Origin: Mycolicibacterium sp. CBMA 247
GTDB taxonomy: Bacteria > Actinomycetota > Actinomycetes > Mycobacteriales > Mycobacteriaceae
DNA length: 64,000 bases
Direction: 5' to 3'
NCBI RefSeq assembly: GCF_009729095.1
Contig: NZ_VTGX01000004.1
Location: 434,001-498,000, forward strand
Positions within the stretch are counted from its first letter, which is position 1; every line of letters begins with the position of its first letter. Below, piece after piece: positions 50,026-58,492 of the stretch. A program made the position numbers and the translations under genes. The notes below the pieces were generated by a model. That model was given only the letters and a program-made list of their open reading frames with translations, was not told the origin of the DNA and did not search any database.

Positions 50026-51663
50026 TCAGCCGGTGACCAGCGAGACCGAGTTGGCGCGACGCAGCTTGCCCGACGGGGTCTTCGGGATGCTGCCGGGCCC
50101 GAGCACCACGACGTTGCGCGGACGCATGTCGACCTCGGAGACCACCTCGTGGGCCACCTGATGCTCGATCCTGCGCACCTCGGCCGGATCCTGCCACGCG
50201 TTGGACTCCACGGCGACGGCGAAGGTCTCCCGCGAGTGCCCGGCGTCCAGGCGGACCGCGACGGCGCAGCCGGGGCGCACGCCCTCGACGCGGCCGGCGG
50301 CACGCTCGATGTCGGTCGGGTAGATGTTGCGCCCGGCCATGATGATCACGTCCTTGACGCGTCCGCACACGATGACGTTGCCCTCCTCGGTGATGTAACC
50401 GAGGTCGCCGGTGTCGTACCAGCCGTGCTCATCCTGGGCCGGCAGGAAGCCGCCCATGGTGAGGTAGCCGGGGGTCAGCGATTCGCCGCGCAGCTCGATG
50501 ACGCCGACACCGCGGGCCGGCATCACGTCGCCGTGCTCGTCGACGACGCGGGCCTCAAGGTCCGTCAGCAGCGGGCCCAGTGAGGCCAGCCGCCGGGTGT
50601 TGCCCTTGGTGGCGGGCACGGCGCGGCGCAGTGCGGCCAGCAGGTCGGCATCGACCTCGTCGACCACCAGGCCCGCGTCGCACGGGGAGAACGACACCGC
50701 CAGGCAGGTCTCGGCCATGCCGTAGGCCGGCAGGATCGCCGACTCCGGCAGACCGAACGGCTTGCCCGCGTCGAGCAGATCCTCGACATCGGCCGGCTCG
50801 ACCGGCTCTGCGCCTGAGAGCGCGAACCGCAGCGTGGACAGATCGAAATCGCCGGGCTTGGCCTGGCGGCGCAGCCGCTTGGCGAACAGCGCGTAGGCGA
50901 AGTTGGGCGCCGCGGTCATGGTGCCCTTGTACTTATCGATGAGCTTGGCCCACAGCAGGGTGTCGCGCAGGAAGTCCATCGGCGTGACCTTGACCAGTTC
51001 GGCGCCGAAGTACATCGGGATGGTCAGGAAGCCGACCATGCCCATGTCGTGGAAGCAGGGCAGCCAGCTGACCATGACGTCCTTGTCGACGTCGTACTGC
51101 GCACCGATGAACATCGCCTCGGCATTGGAGTGGATGTTGCGGTGGGTGATCTGCACGGCCTTGGGCGACCCGGTCGAGCCGGAGGTGAGCTGCATCAGCG
51201 CCAGATCGTCCTCACCGGTTTCCACCGGGTCGATCGGGTCGGCGGCCAGCAGGTCGGCCACCTTGACCACCTTGATGCCCTTTTCCTCCAGCACCGGGAT
51301 GGCGACCAGGAAGGGCTCGGAGACGACGACGGCGTCGGCCTCGATCATGCCGATCACGTTCATGGTGTCTTCGGCCCACACCGCCAGGTCGGTGCGCGGG
51401 GTCGGCTGGTGCAGCATGGTCAGGCTCGCGCCGCGCATCCAGACGCCCTGAGCGGTCGGCGCGATCTCCACCGGGAACCCGGCCAGCACGCCGACGGCGT
51501 CACCGGGGCCGATACCCGCGGCGGCCAAACCGCCCGCGATGCGCCGGGCCCGCTCGTGAACCTCACCCCAGGTGTGGCGAACCGGCTCGTGCGGTTCGCC
51601 GGTCACCATGCCACGCTGGCTCTCACGAGCATTGCGGAACATCTTCTCGGTGAATCTGCTCAC
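50026..51663 (-). CDS. Fatty-acyl-AMP ligase (FadD/FAAL family)
   Basis: The 545-residue adenylating enzyme has the AMP loop LTSGSTGSPKAVQITHRN, the LPAYGMAE motif, WYDTGDLGYI, and the C-terminal PKTPSGKLRRA with its lysine. The overall pattern, including SWLPCFHDMGMVGFLTIPMYFG, is that of the fatty-acyl-AMP ligase branch. That branch passes acyl-AMP to polyketide synthases or carrier proteins instead of CoA. The equivalent gene near pth and ispE in M. tuberculosis has been called pks16 although it is not a polyketide synthase. GTG at 51663 has AAGGAGG at ideal spacing. The acyl substrate is unknown. Confidence 0.9.
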   Translation of the reverse strand: MSRFTEKMFRNARESQRGMVTGEPHEPVRHTWGEVHERARRIAGGLAAAGIGPGDAVGVLAGFPVEIAPTAQGVWMRGASLTMLHQPTPRTDLAVWAEDTMNVIGMIEADAVVVSEPFLVAIPVLEEKGIKVVKVADLLAADPIDPVETGEDDLALMQLTSGSTGSPKAVQITHRNIHSNAEAMFIGAQYDVDKDVMVSWLPCFHDMGMVGFLTIPMYFGAELVKVTPMDFLRDTLLWAKLIDKYKGTMTAAPNFAYALFAKRLRRQAKPGDFDLSTLRFALSGAEPVEPADVEDLLDAGKPFGLPESAILPAYGMAETCLAVSFSPCDAGLVVDEVDADLLAALRRAVPATKGNTRRLASLGPLLTDLEARVVDEHGDVMPARGVGVIELRGESLTPGYLTMGGFLPAQDEHGWYDTGDLGYITEEGNVIVCGRVKDVIIMAGRNIYPTDIERAAGRVEGVRPGCAVAVRLDAGHSRETFAVAVESNAWQDPAEVRRIEHQVAHEVVSEVDMRPRNVVVLGPGSIPKTPSGKLRRANSVSLVTG

Positions 51664-52015
51664 GACGGCCTCCTTGGCTTCCGCGGCCCCGACACGGGCG
51701 ACATTGCGCCCCGTGCAGTTGCCCGGTTATCCATGCTCCGCCCGCTGTGCACCGCTTTTGGGTAGGCGCGCACGCACAATTGGGGAGCAGTTATGTCTCG
51801 ATCAGGTGATGCCCCAGGACCGGATACGCCCGCGCGCAGAGTTGCCGAGGCGTATGAGCCTGCACTGGTAACGCGACTCCGCGACCGGCCACCTTCACGG
51901 GTGGCGGGCGCACAAGTCGCGTCCGATGCAAGACCGCTAGCATTCACCGCCGATCATCTTAAGAGACCCTTAAGTAACTGCCAAACCCTCACGTTAATTG
52001 AGGCCCGCGTCACAC
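51664..52015. other. 350-base gap between FAAL gene and ispE
   Basis: No gene, tRNA or clear terminator was found here. The only notable items are the FAAL ribosome-binding site at its left edge and two CTTAAG hexamers around 51958-51974. Several open frames cross it but look like shadows: Arg/Pro-rich composition and no conserved pieces. Confidence 0.5.
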
Positions 52016-53008
52016 TCAGACCGACGTCGACGGCGCGGGGACGACACGCGCGCCACTCACGGGTCCGCTGGCCACCCGCACCGTCCGGCACACACCGGCA
52101 CCAGCCAGTTCCGCGCCGACATCCACGGCAGAGGTCGACGACGGGCACAGGAACGCACACGTCGGACCGGAGCCGGACACGATGCCGGCCAGGGCGCCGG
52201 CCTCCACCCCGGCACGCAACGTCCGGCGCAGGTCCGGATACAGGCTCAGGGCCGCCGGCTGCAGGTCATTGCCCAGCAGCGCGGCCAGTTCGGCCGGATC
52301 ACCGGACGCCAGCGCCGCCAGCACCGGCTCGGGCTCCTCGGCCCGCGGCGGTCCCCCTTTCGAGGTGTCCGCACGCAGCCGGTCCAGCTCGCCGAACACC
52401 TTCGGGGTGGACAGTCCCCGGTGCGCGAACGCCAGCACCCAGTGGAAGGTATTGCGGGCCAGCACGGTGGCCAGCTCCTCACCCCGGCCGGTACCCAGTG
52501 CCGTTCCGCCGTGCAGCGCGAACGGGACGTCACTGCCGAGCCGGGCGGCCAGGGAATGCAGATCGCGCCTGGGCACCCCGAGCTCCCACAGCGTGTTCAT
52601 CGCCACGAGCACCGCGGCCGCGTCGGCACTGCCCCCGGCCATGCCACCGGCCACCGGGATCGACTTGTCGATGCTGATCGCCACGTCCGGTGACCTGCCC
52701 ACGTGTTCGGCCAGCAGCTCGGCGGCGCGCCAGGCCAGGTTGCGTTCGTCGGTGGGCACCGACTCCACGCCCTCCCCCTCGACCGTCAGCGACAGCATGT
52801 CGGCGTTGCGCACGGTCACCTCATCCAGCAGCGACACGGCATGGAACACCGTGGTGAGGTCGTGGTAGCCGTCATCGCGCACATCGCCGACGGACAGGTA
52901 CAGATTCACCTTGCCGGGGACGCGCACGGTCACCGACCCGGTGGGGACCCACTCGGACGCGGTACTGCCGTCGGATGCTGACACGGCCACGACACTATCG
53001 CCGCCCAC
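52016..53008 (-). CDS. ispE: 4-diphosphocytidyl-2-C-methyl-D-erythritol kinase
   Basis: The 330-residue GHMP kinase phosphorylates CDP-methylerythritol in the non-mevalonate isoprenoid pathway. It has the ATP loop SIPVAGGMAGGSADAAAVLVAMN, the N-terminal VRVPGKVNLYLSVGD.R.DGYHDLTTVFHAVSL, and the late glycine motif AGIVSGSGPTCAFL. Homologues usually start at about PTGSVTVRVPG; GTG at 53008 adds a short non-conserved leader, and GTG codons at 52990 and 52984 are alternatives. In M. tuberculosis ksgA and ispE are neighbours on the same strand. Here a kinase gene on the other strand lies between them. Confidence 0.93.
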   Translation of the reverse strand: MGGDSVVAVSASDGSTASEWVPTGSVTVRVPGKVNLYLSVGDVRDDGYHDLTTVFHAVSLLDEVTVRNADMLSLTVEGEGVESVPTDERNLAWRAAELLAEHVGRSPDVAISIDKSIPVAGGMAGGSADAAAVLVAMNTLWELGVPRRDLHSLAARLGSDVPFALHGGTALGTGRGEELATVLARNTFHWVLAFAHRGLSTPKVFGELDRLRADTSKGGPPRAEEPEPVLAALASGDPAELAALLGNDLQPAALSLYPDLRRTLRAGVEAGALAGIVSGSGPTCAFLCPSSTSAVDVGAELAGAGVCRTVRVASGPVSGARVVPAPSTSV

Positions 53009-53039
53009 CCGCGGTTGTCGGTGAACTTAAGCTGAGACG

Positions 53040-53900
53040 GTGCCCTCACCCGAGGTAGTCATCGCGGGATACACCGCGGAGGAAGTCGTGGGACGCGGCG
53101 GCTCGGCTGTCGTATACCGGGCAGACGACCCTGTCGGGTCCACTGTCGCCCTCAAGGTTCTCGACGATCAGCACCGCCGCCCCGACCAGCTGGCCCGGCT
53201 GCAACGCGAGTTCGACTTCGCCCGCCGGCTCGCCCATCCCAATATCGTCACGGTGTACGAGGCGGGCCCGGGCTGGCTGGCGATGGAGCTGCTCGACGGT
53301 GGCACCGTGAGCAACCTGCCCAGCATGGCCGAACGGCTCACCGCGTTGGCCCAGATCGCCGACGCACTCGACCATGCCCACCGTCGGGGCATCGTGCACT
53401 GCGACGTCAAACCGGCCAATATCCTTGTCGATCAGCCATTTTCGAGGGCAGTGCTGATCGACTTCGGGGTGGCGCACTCGGTGGCCGAGGATGTGGCCGC
53501 CCGACTGGCCCACGACCCCGGCGCTCGAATGAGTCTCGACCCGGCCAGACGCATCACCCGCCAGGCACCCGAATCACACCCGACTGTTCAAGCGTCGCTG
53601 CCCTATTCGGCACCTGAACTGCTGACTGGCCGGGCCCCGTCAGCAGCCACCGACGAGTACGCGCTGGCCTGCACGACGGTTGAACTGCTGACCGGATCAC
53701 CGCCGTTTGCCGCGGATACCGCAATGGGCATGATCGATCACCAATTGCACAGCCGACCGCCACGAATATCGCAGCGGTGCAGCGGAATTCCGCGTGCAGT
53801 GGACTCGATCCTGACCAAGGCGATGGCCAAGGACCCGGATCGACGCCATGACTCGTGCACGGAGTTCATCAGCCTGGTCACCGAGGCACTGCGGTGTTGA
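53040..53900 (+). CDS. Small soluble Ser/Thr protein kinase
   Basis: The 286-residue eukaryotic-like kinase consists of little more than the catalytic domain. It has the glycine loop GRGGSAVVY (18-26), the ATP lysine K39, HCD-V-K-P-A-N at 120-127 and DFG at 141-143. YSAPELL stands in place of APE. The arginine of HRD is replaced by Cys, so it is a non-RD kinase; the activation loop is long and basic. There is no membrane helix or extracellular sensor, unlike most mycobacterial Pkn proteins. GTG at 53040 is 31 bases from the divergent ispE start. The stop is 13 bases from that of ksgA. It looks like an insertion into the ksgA-ispE pair. Confidence 0.88.
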   Translation: MPSPEVVIAGYTAEEVVGRGGSAVVYRADDPVGSTVALKVLDDQHRRPDQLARLQREFDFARRLAHPNIVTVYEAGPGWLAMELLDGGTVSNLPSMAERLTALAQIADALDHAHRRGIVHCDVKPANILVDQPFSRAVLIDFGVAHSVAEDVAARLAHDPGARMSLDPARRITRQAPESHPTVQASLPYSAPELLTGRAPSAATDEYALACTTVELLTGSPPFAADTAMGMIDHQLHSRPPRISQRCSGIPRAVDSILTKAMAKDPDRRHDSCTEFISLVTEALRC

Positions 53901-53913
53901 ACGCCGAACTCAC

Positions 53914-54801
53914 CTAGGTGACGTGCAGTCGCTCCTGCTGCGCCGCCTCGACTTCCGCCTTGACCGCAGCTTCTCCCGCCGCCTCCTTGGCCCGCTGCAG
54001 CAGCCGGACGAAGTCGGCGATCCCGAGCGTCTCACCACGGCGCGACGGGTCGATGCTGGCGGCCAGCAGCCGCTCCGCCGACTCGTTGCCCGAACCCGCC
54101 CAGTCCGCGAACGCGTTGCGAGAGGTCTTGCGTCGCTGCGCGAAACCGATGTCGATGAGCTTGAACACCTCATCGCGAAACTCGGAGCCCGTCGGCCACG
54201 GCGATGTCTCGTACCGGTCGATGCGGACCAGCCCGGAGTACACCCGCGGAATGGGCCAGAACACCGTCGGCGACACCATGCCGTGTCTTCGCACGCTTCC
54301 GTAGAAACGCGCCTTGGCACTGGGCACGCCGTAGTCCTTGCCACCCGGGTCGGCCGCCAGCCGTTCGGCCACCTCGGCCTGCACCATGACCATCACCGTG
54401 CGAATCGACGGGAATTCGGCCAACAGGTGAAGCAGCGCGGGCACCGCCACGTTGTACGGCAGGTTCGCCACGAGCGCGGTCGGCTGATCGGTCAGATCGG
54501 ACGGCATCAGCGTCAGGATGTCCTGATTGATGACGGTGAGCCGGTTGATCTCACTGTGTGAATGATCGGCGATGGTGGCCGGCAATTGTTTGGCCAGCAC
54601 CGGGTCGATCTCCACCGCGGTCACCCTCGCGCCGCGATCCAACAGGGGCAGGGTCAGCGACCCGAGGCCCGGTCCGACCTCGAGCACATGGTCGTTCCGG
54701 TGGATACCGGAGGCCGACACGATGCGCCGAACGGTGTTGGCATCATGAACGAAGTTCTGGCCAAAGGCCTTGCGTGGCCGAAAGTCGATTTCTTTCGCCA
54801 A
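53914..54801 (-). CDS. ksgA: 16S rRNA dimethyladenosine transferase
   Basis: The 295-residue KsgA/RsmA dimethylates two adjacent adenines near the 3' end of 16S rRNA. SAM-binding motif LEVGPGLGSLTLPLL, VTAVEIDPVLAKQL and the catalytic NLPYNVAVP are present, as are the late landmarks VSPTVFWPIPRVYSGLVRI and FAQRRKTSRNAFADWAG. TTG at 54801 gives MAKEIDFRPRKAFGQNFVHD. The frame continues upstream (LTIRLLGRTEIRR) almost to the rpfB stop without ATG or GTG, and a CTG start there cannot be excluded. It is tightly spaced behind rpfB, the conserved order. Confidence 0.94.
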   Translation of the reverse strand: MAKEIDFRPRKAFGQNFVHDANTVRRIVSASGIHRNDHVLEVGPGLGSLTLPLLDRGARVTAVEIDPVLAKQLPATIADHSHSEINRLTVINQDILTLMPSDLTDQPTALVANLPYNVAVPALLHLLAEFPSIRTVMVMVQAEVAERLAADPGGKDYGVPSAKARFYGSVRRHGMVSPTVFWPIPRVYSGLVRIDRYETSPWPTGSEFRDEVFKLIDIGFAQRRKTSRNAFADWAGSGNESAERLLAASIDPSRRGETLGIADFVRLLQRAKEAAGEAAVKAEVEAAQQERLHVT

Positions 54802-54836
54802 GCGTCGTATCTCGGTCCGCCCGAGCAGTCGAATAG

Positions 54837-55964
54837 TCAGCGCGCCCCAATCCTCCCACTACACACCGGCCAGGCTCCCCATCCTTGCCGGGCCTGCGTC
54901 ACCGTAGCAATCGCAATCTGCTCTTCCCTTGTCGCCAAATCGGCCCTCGGAGCATACCGCAGACCACCCTGTCGTTCCCAGGTGTTCTGGTCGAATTGGA
55001 CCCCGCCAAAAAATCCATTACCTGTGTTGATAGCCCAGTTACCTCCCGCTTCGCACTGCGCGAGAGAGTTCCAGGTGCCGCCGTTGCTGATCGGCGGAAC
55101 TTCGGTGCCCGGCTTTGCTCCGACCCGCAGCACGCCGTCGCGAGCCGGGTCGATGACGACATTGGCTACTGGCAGCCTGCCGGTCTCCACACCGTTCACC
55201 TTGGCCACGGCGTAGGTCACGTCCTGGGTGCCCGGGGCGCCCGGGTCCTCGACGATCTGGCGGCTCATGTTGAGGTCGGCGTCTTCGATGCGCTTGTTGC
55301 CCGGGGTCAGCGGAACCCGCAGGGTGACCTTCTCGATGCGCATGCGGGTCACCTGAACCTGCATACCCTCGGTGACCGGGGCCGATGCCGCCGGAATCAC
55401 GGTGTCGTTCTGCTCCAGCGGTGCCCCCGCGGCGGCAAGCAGACCGGCCACGTTCGGCGCCGCCAGGTGCACCGTCGAGGCCGCGCCGCCGTCGTCGATC
55501 CGGACGGTCTTGGCGCTCACCACGGGCAATGCCATACCGCCCAGCGGCACCCTGCTGCCGCGGGACGCCGCGGCGGGTGCCTTGTCGGTCATCTTCAGCT
55601 GCGCCAGGGCCTCGTCCACGGTCGAGGCGGTGGTCCACACCTGCTTGCTGTCATTGCCGTCCAACGACAATTGCAGGGGCCGGCTGCGGCGCAGGACGAT
55701 GGTGTCCGCCTGGTGCACGGCCTCGTCGGCGGAGGGGTAAAGATCGTCGCGATCGCCTACGGAGAATCCGTTCTCCTTGACCACGTCGATCACCCGGGAC
55801 TTCATCGTCGTCACGGTCATCTGCGCACCGTCGACGGTCAGGTTGACGGTCTTGTGCGACTCGACGGCATAGCCTCCGGCGGCGGTGAGGGTGACCAGCA
55901 CGGCCCCCACCACGCCACGCAGCAGCGGTGATCGAGATTCATGAAGTTTGTTCAGAGCGTCCAC
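54837..55964 (-). CDS. rpfB: Resuscitation-promoting factor RpfB
   Basis: The 375-residue exported muralytic protein supports regrowth from dormancy. Domains in order are an N-terminal membrane anchor (LLRGVVGAVLVTLTAAGGYAV) and three DUF348 repeats (beginning KTVNLTVDGAQMTVTTMKSRVIDVVKENG, then RPLQLSLDG and KTVRIDDGG). A G5 domain follows (IEKVTLRVPLTPGNKRIEDADLNMSRQIVEDPGAPGTQDVTY). The Rpf lysozyme-like domain comes last, with the catalytic Glu in AQCEAGGNWAINTGNG and GGVQFDQNTWERQGGLRYAPRADLATREEQI. GTG at 55964 with GGGAGA upstream gives the right N-terminus. The longer open frame adds 33 residues with no signal character. Confidence 0.95.
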   Translation of the reverse strand: MDALNKLHESRSPLLRGVVGAVLVTLTAAGGYAVESHKTVNLTVDGAQMTVTTMKSRVIDVVKENGFSVGDRDDLYPSADEAVHQADTIVLRRSRPLQLSLDGNDSKQVWTTASTVDEALAQLKMTDKAPAAASRGSRVPLGGMALPVVSAKTVRIDDGGAASTVHLAAPNVAGLLAAAGAPLEQNDTVIPAASAPVTEGMQVQVTRMRIEKVTLRVPLTPGNKRIEDADLNMSRQIVEDPGAPGTQDVTYAVAKVNGVETGRLPVANVVIDPARDGVLRVGAKPGTEVPPISNGGTWNSLAQCEAGGNWAINTGNGFFGGVQFDQNTWERQGGLRYAPRADLATREEQIAIATVTQARQGWGAWPVCSGRIGAR

Positions 55965-56013
55965 GGTTCTCCCGGATCGGACGGCATAGATCACCGCCGG
56001 CGGTTGAGGTTTG

Positions 56014-56029
56014 ATCACAAGACGGTAAC
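56014..56029 (-). promoter_or_regulatory. Possible MtrA-type repeat upstream of rpfB
   Basis: Read on the minus strand the sequence is GTTAC-N6-GTGAT, two 5-base half sites repeated with an 11-base period. Actinobacterial MtrA sites are paired GTTAC/GTAAC-like repeats with this spacing, and rpf genes are among its reported targets. The second half site is imperfect, so this is a weak call. Confidence 0.3.
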
Positions 56030-56050
56030 GAAAAGGCCTAGGCTCGGCAA

Positions 56051-56905
56051 CTACGACCGGCAACTCTCGTTAAGTCCGTACACCCGCGCCGCAGTGGCTG
56101 CGGTCTCGGACGCGACCTCCTGGGCGGGTCGGTCCAGCAACTCTGCGAGTGCCCGCACAGTGTATGGCAGGCAATACGGCTCGTTCGGCGCTCCGCGGAA
56201 CGGGTGCGGGGTCAGATACGGCGCGTCGGTCTCCACCAAAAGCTGGCCGAGCGGGATCAGCCGGGCGGCTTCGCGCAGCTCAGCGGCGTTGCGGAAGCTG
56301 ACCGTGCCCGAAAGACTCAGCACCCAGCCGGCCTCGACGCAAGTGTGGGCCATCTCCCGTCCAGAGGAAAAACAGTGGAAGATCACTGTCTCGGGGGCCC
56401 CTTCGGCGCGAAGTACATCGAGCACCTCGGCGTCGGCGTCGCGGTTGTGGATCATCAGCGGCTTGCCGGTGCGCTTGGCCAGATCGATGTGCCAGGCGAA
56501 GCCCTCGCGCTGCTCGGCAGGCGTCGCGCAGCCGTCCAGCCGGCCCGGCCAGTACATGTCCATCCCCGTCTCCCCGACCGCCACCACGCGCGGGTGCGCG
56601 GCCAGCCGCTCCACCTCGGCCCTGGCCGCGTCGTTGAGCGCGTTGGCCCGGGTGGGATGCAGCGCCACCGCCCCGTAGACCCGCTCATCCGCCTCGACGG
56701 CCGTGGTCACCCAACGTGCCGAATCCAGGTCGTCGGCGATCGTGACCACCTGCCCAACCCCGACGGCGGCCGCGCGGTCCATGATCGCGCGGACATCCGC
56801 AGCGGTCTGCGCGCCGCAGGCATCGAGATGGGTGTGGGCATCGACCAGCGGAGCCAATGGCTCCGGGGCCGGCGGCTTCTCCCTGGCTGAGCGTTTGGAA
56901 CCCAT
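56051..56905 (-). CDS. tatD: TatD-family metal-dependent deoxyribonuclease
   Basis: The 284-residue TIM-barrel hydrolase has VDAHTHLDACG (metal-binding HxH), VAVGETGMDMYW (metal-bridging Glu), MIHNRDADAEVL, IFHCFSSG and LLVETDAPYLTPHPFRGAPNEP with the final catalytic Asp. TatD proteins remove 3' nucleotides or damaged DNA ends and often sit beside metG and rpfB or ksgA. An N-terminal basic tail of about 15 residues precedes the barrel. ATG at 56905 is divergent from metG with 26 bases between starts, so the two share a promoter region. Confidence 0.94.
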   Translation of the reverse strand: MGSKRSAREKPPAPEPLAPLVDAHTHLDACGAQTAADVRAIMDRAAAVGVGQVVTIADDLDSARWVTTAVEADERVYGAVALHPTRANALNDAARAEVERLAAHPRVVAVGETGMDMYWPGRLDGCATPAEQREGFAWHIDLAKRTGKPLMIHNRDADAEVLDVLRAEGAPETVIFHCFSSGREMAHTCVEAGWVLSLSGTVSFRNAAELREAARLIPLGQLLVETDAPYLTPHPFRGAPNEPYCLPYTVRALAELLDRPAQEVASETAATAARVYGLNESCRS

Positions 56906-56931
56906 CGCAACACCATAAGGTGGGGACTCTG

Positions 56932-58491
56932 ATGAGTGAGTCTTCCAACATCCCGTACTACATCACTACGGCCATCGCCTATCCCAACGGTGCGCCGCAC
57001 ATCGGACACGCCTACGAGTACATCGCCACCGATGCGATCGCCCGGTTCAAGCGACTCGACGGCTTCGACGTTCGCTACCTGACCGGCACCGATGTGCACG
57101 GTCAGAAGATGGCCGAGGCCGCCGCGGCCGAGGGCATCCCGGCGGCCGAGCTTGCCAACCGCAACTCCGACGTGTTCCAGCAGCTGCAAGAGAAGCTCAA
57201 CATATCCTTCGACCGGTTCATCCGCACCTCCGACGCCGACCACTATGAGGCGTCCAAGGAGATCTGGCGCGCGATGCTCGAGGCCGGGGACATCTACCTG
57301 GGCACCTACTCCGGCTGGTACTCGGTGCGCGACGAGCGCTTCTTCGCCGAGGATGAGACCGGCGAGGGACCCGACGGCACCCGCATCGCGATCGAGACGG
57401 GCACACCGGTCACCTGGACCGAGGAGCAGACCTACTTCTTCCGGTTGTCGGCCTACACCGAGCGGCTGCTGGCGCACTATGAGGCCCACCCCGAGTTCAT
57501 CGGACCCGACACGCGTCGCAACGAGATCGTCAGCTTCGTCTCGGGCGGCCTGAAGGATCTGTCCATCTCGCGGACCACGTTCGACTGGGGTGTGCCGGTC
57601 CCCGACCACCCCGATCACGTGATGTACGTGTGGGTGGACGCGCTGACCAACTATCTGACCGGCGTGGGATATCCGGACACCTCGGCCGAGTCCTTCGGCA
57701 AGTACTGGCCGGCCAAGCTGCACATGATCGGCAAGGACATCATCCGGTTCCACAGCGTGTACTGGCCGGCGTTCCTGATGTCGGCCGGGATCGCGCTCCC
57801 CGAGCGGGTTTTCGCCCACGGCTTCATCAACGTCAAGGGCGAGAAGATGAGCAAGTCGGTCGGCAATGTCGTCGACCCGATCGCGCTGGTCGACACGTTC
57901 GGACTCGACCAGGTGCGCTACTTCTTCCTGCGCGAGGTTTCCTTCGGCCAGGACGGCAGCTACAGCGAGGAAGCCATCATCGGCCGGATCAACGCCGACC
58001 TGGCCAACGAGCTGGGCAACCTGGCGCAGCGCTCGCTGTCGATGGTGGCCAAGAACCTCGACGGCGTCGTGCCCGATCCGGGATCGTTCAACGACGACGA
58101 CACCGCGCTGCTGAGTGCAGCCGACGGCCTGCTCGAGCAGGTGCGCGCGCACTACGACGTGCCGGCCATGCACCTTGCCCTGGAGGCGGTCTGGTCGGTG
58201 CTGGGCGCGGCGAACCGTTATTTCTCGGCCCAGGAGCCGTGGGTGCTTCGTAAGTCGGAGGCGCCGGCCGATCAACAGCGGTTCGGTACGGTGCTGTACA
58301 CGACGCTCGAGGTGGTGCGGATCGCGGCGCTGCTGACGCAGCCGGTGATGCCGGACTCCATGGCCAAGCTGCTCGACCTGCTCGGCCAGTCGACCGACGC
58401 ACGCGACTTCGACTCCATCGCGACCCGGCTCAAGCCAGGTACCGAATTGCCCGCTCCCACCGGGGTCTTTCCCCGCTACCAGATGGACTGA
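56932..58491 (+). CDS. metG: Methionyl-tRNA synthetase
   Basis: The 519-residue class I synthetase charges tRNA-Met. The HIGH motif is in PNGAPHIGHAYEYIATDAIARF, and KMSKS is in KGEKMSKSVGNVVDPIAL. The connective-peptide residues DERFFAEDETGEGPDG lie where zinc-binding cysteines are found in other forms, so this is the zinc-free type. The anticodon-binding helical domain ends the protein; there is no C-terminal tRNA-binding (EMAP-like) extension. ATG at 56932 follows AAGGTGG. gdhA begins two bases after the stop. Confidence 0.95.
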   Translation: MSESSNIPYYITTAIAYPNGAPHIGHAYEYIATDAIARFKRLDGFDVRYLTGTDVHGQKMAEAAAAEGIPAAELANRNSDVFQQLQEKLNISFDRFIRTSDADHYEASKEIWRAMLEAGDIYLGTYSGWYSVRDERFFAEDETGEGPDGTRIAIETGTPVTWTEEQTYFFRLSAYTERLLAHYEAHPEFIGPDTRRNEIVSFVSGGLKDLSISRTTFDWGVPVPDHPDHVMYVWVDALTNYLTGVGYPDTSAESFGKYWPAKLHMIGKDIIRFHSVYWPAFLMSAGIALPERVFAHGFINVKGEKMSKSVGNVVDPIALVDTFGLDQVRYFFLREVSFGQDGSYSEEAIIGRINADLANELGNLAQRSLSMVAKNLDGVVPDPGSFNDDDTALLSAADGLLEQVRAHYDVPAMHLALEAVWSVLGAANRYFSAQEPWVLRKSEAPADQQRFGTVLYTTLEVVRIAALLTQPVMPDSMAKLLDLLGQSTDARDFDSIATRLKPGTELPAPTGVFPRYQMD

Positions 58492-58492
58492 T

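Noticed and set aside
51660..51947. 95-codon minus-strand frame in the FAAL-ispE gap
   Set aside because: Arg/Ser/Ala-rich composition with no signal, domain or ribosome-binding site; it overlaps the FAAL start region.
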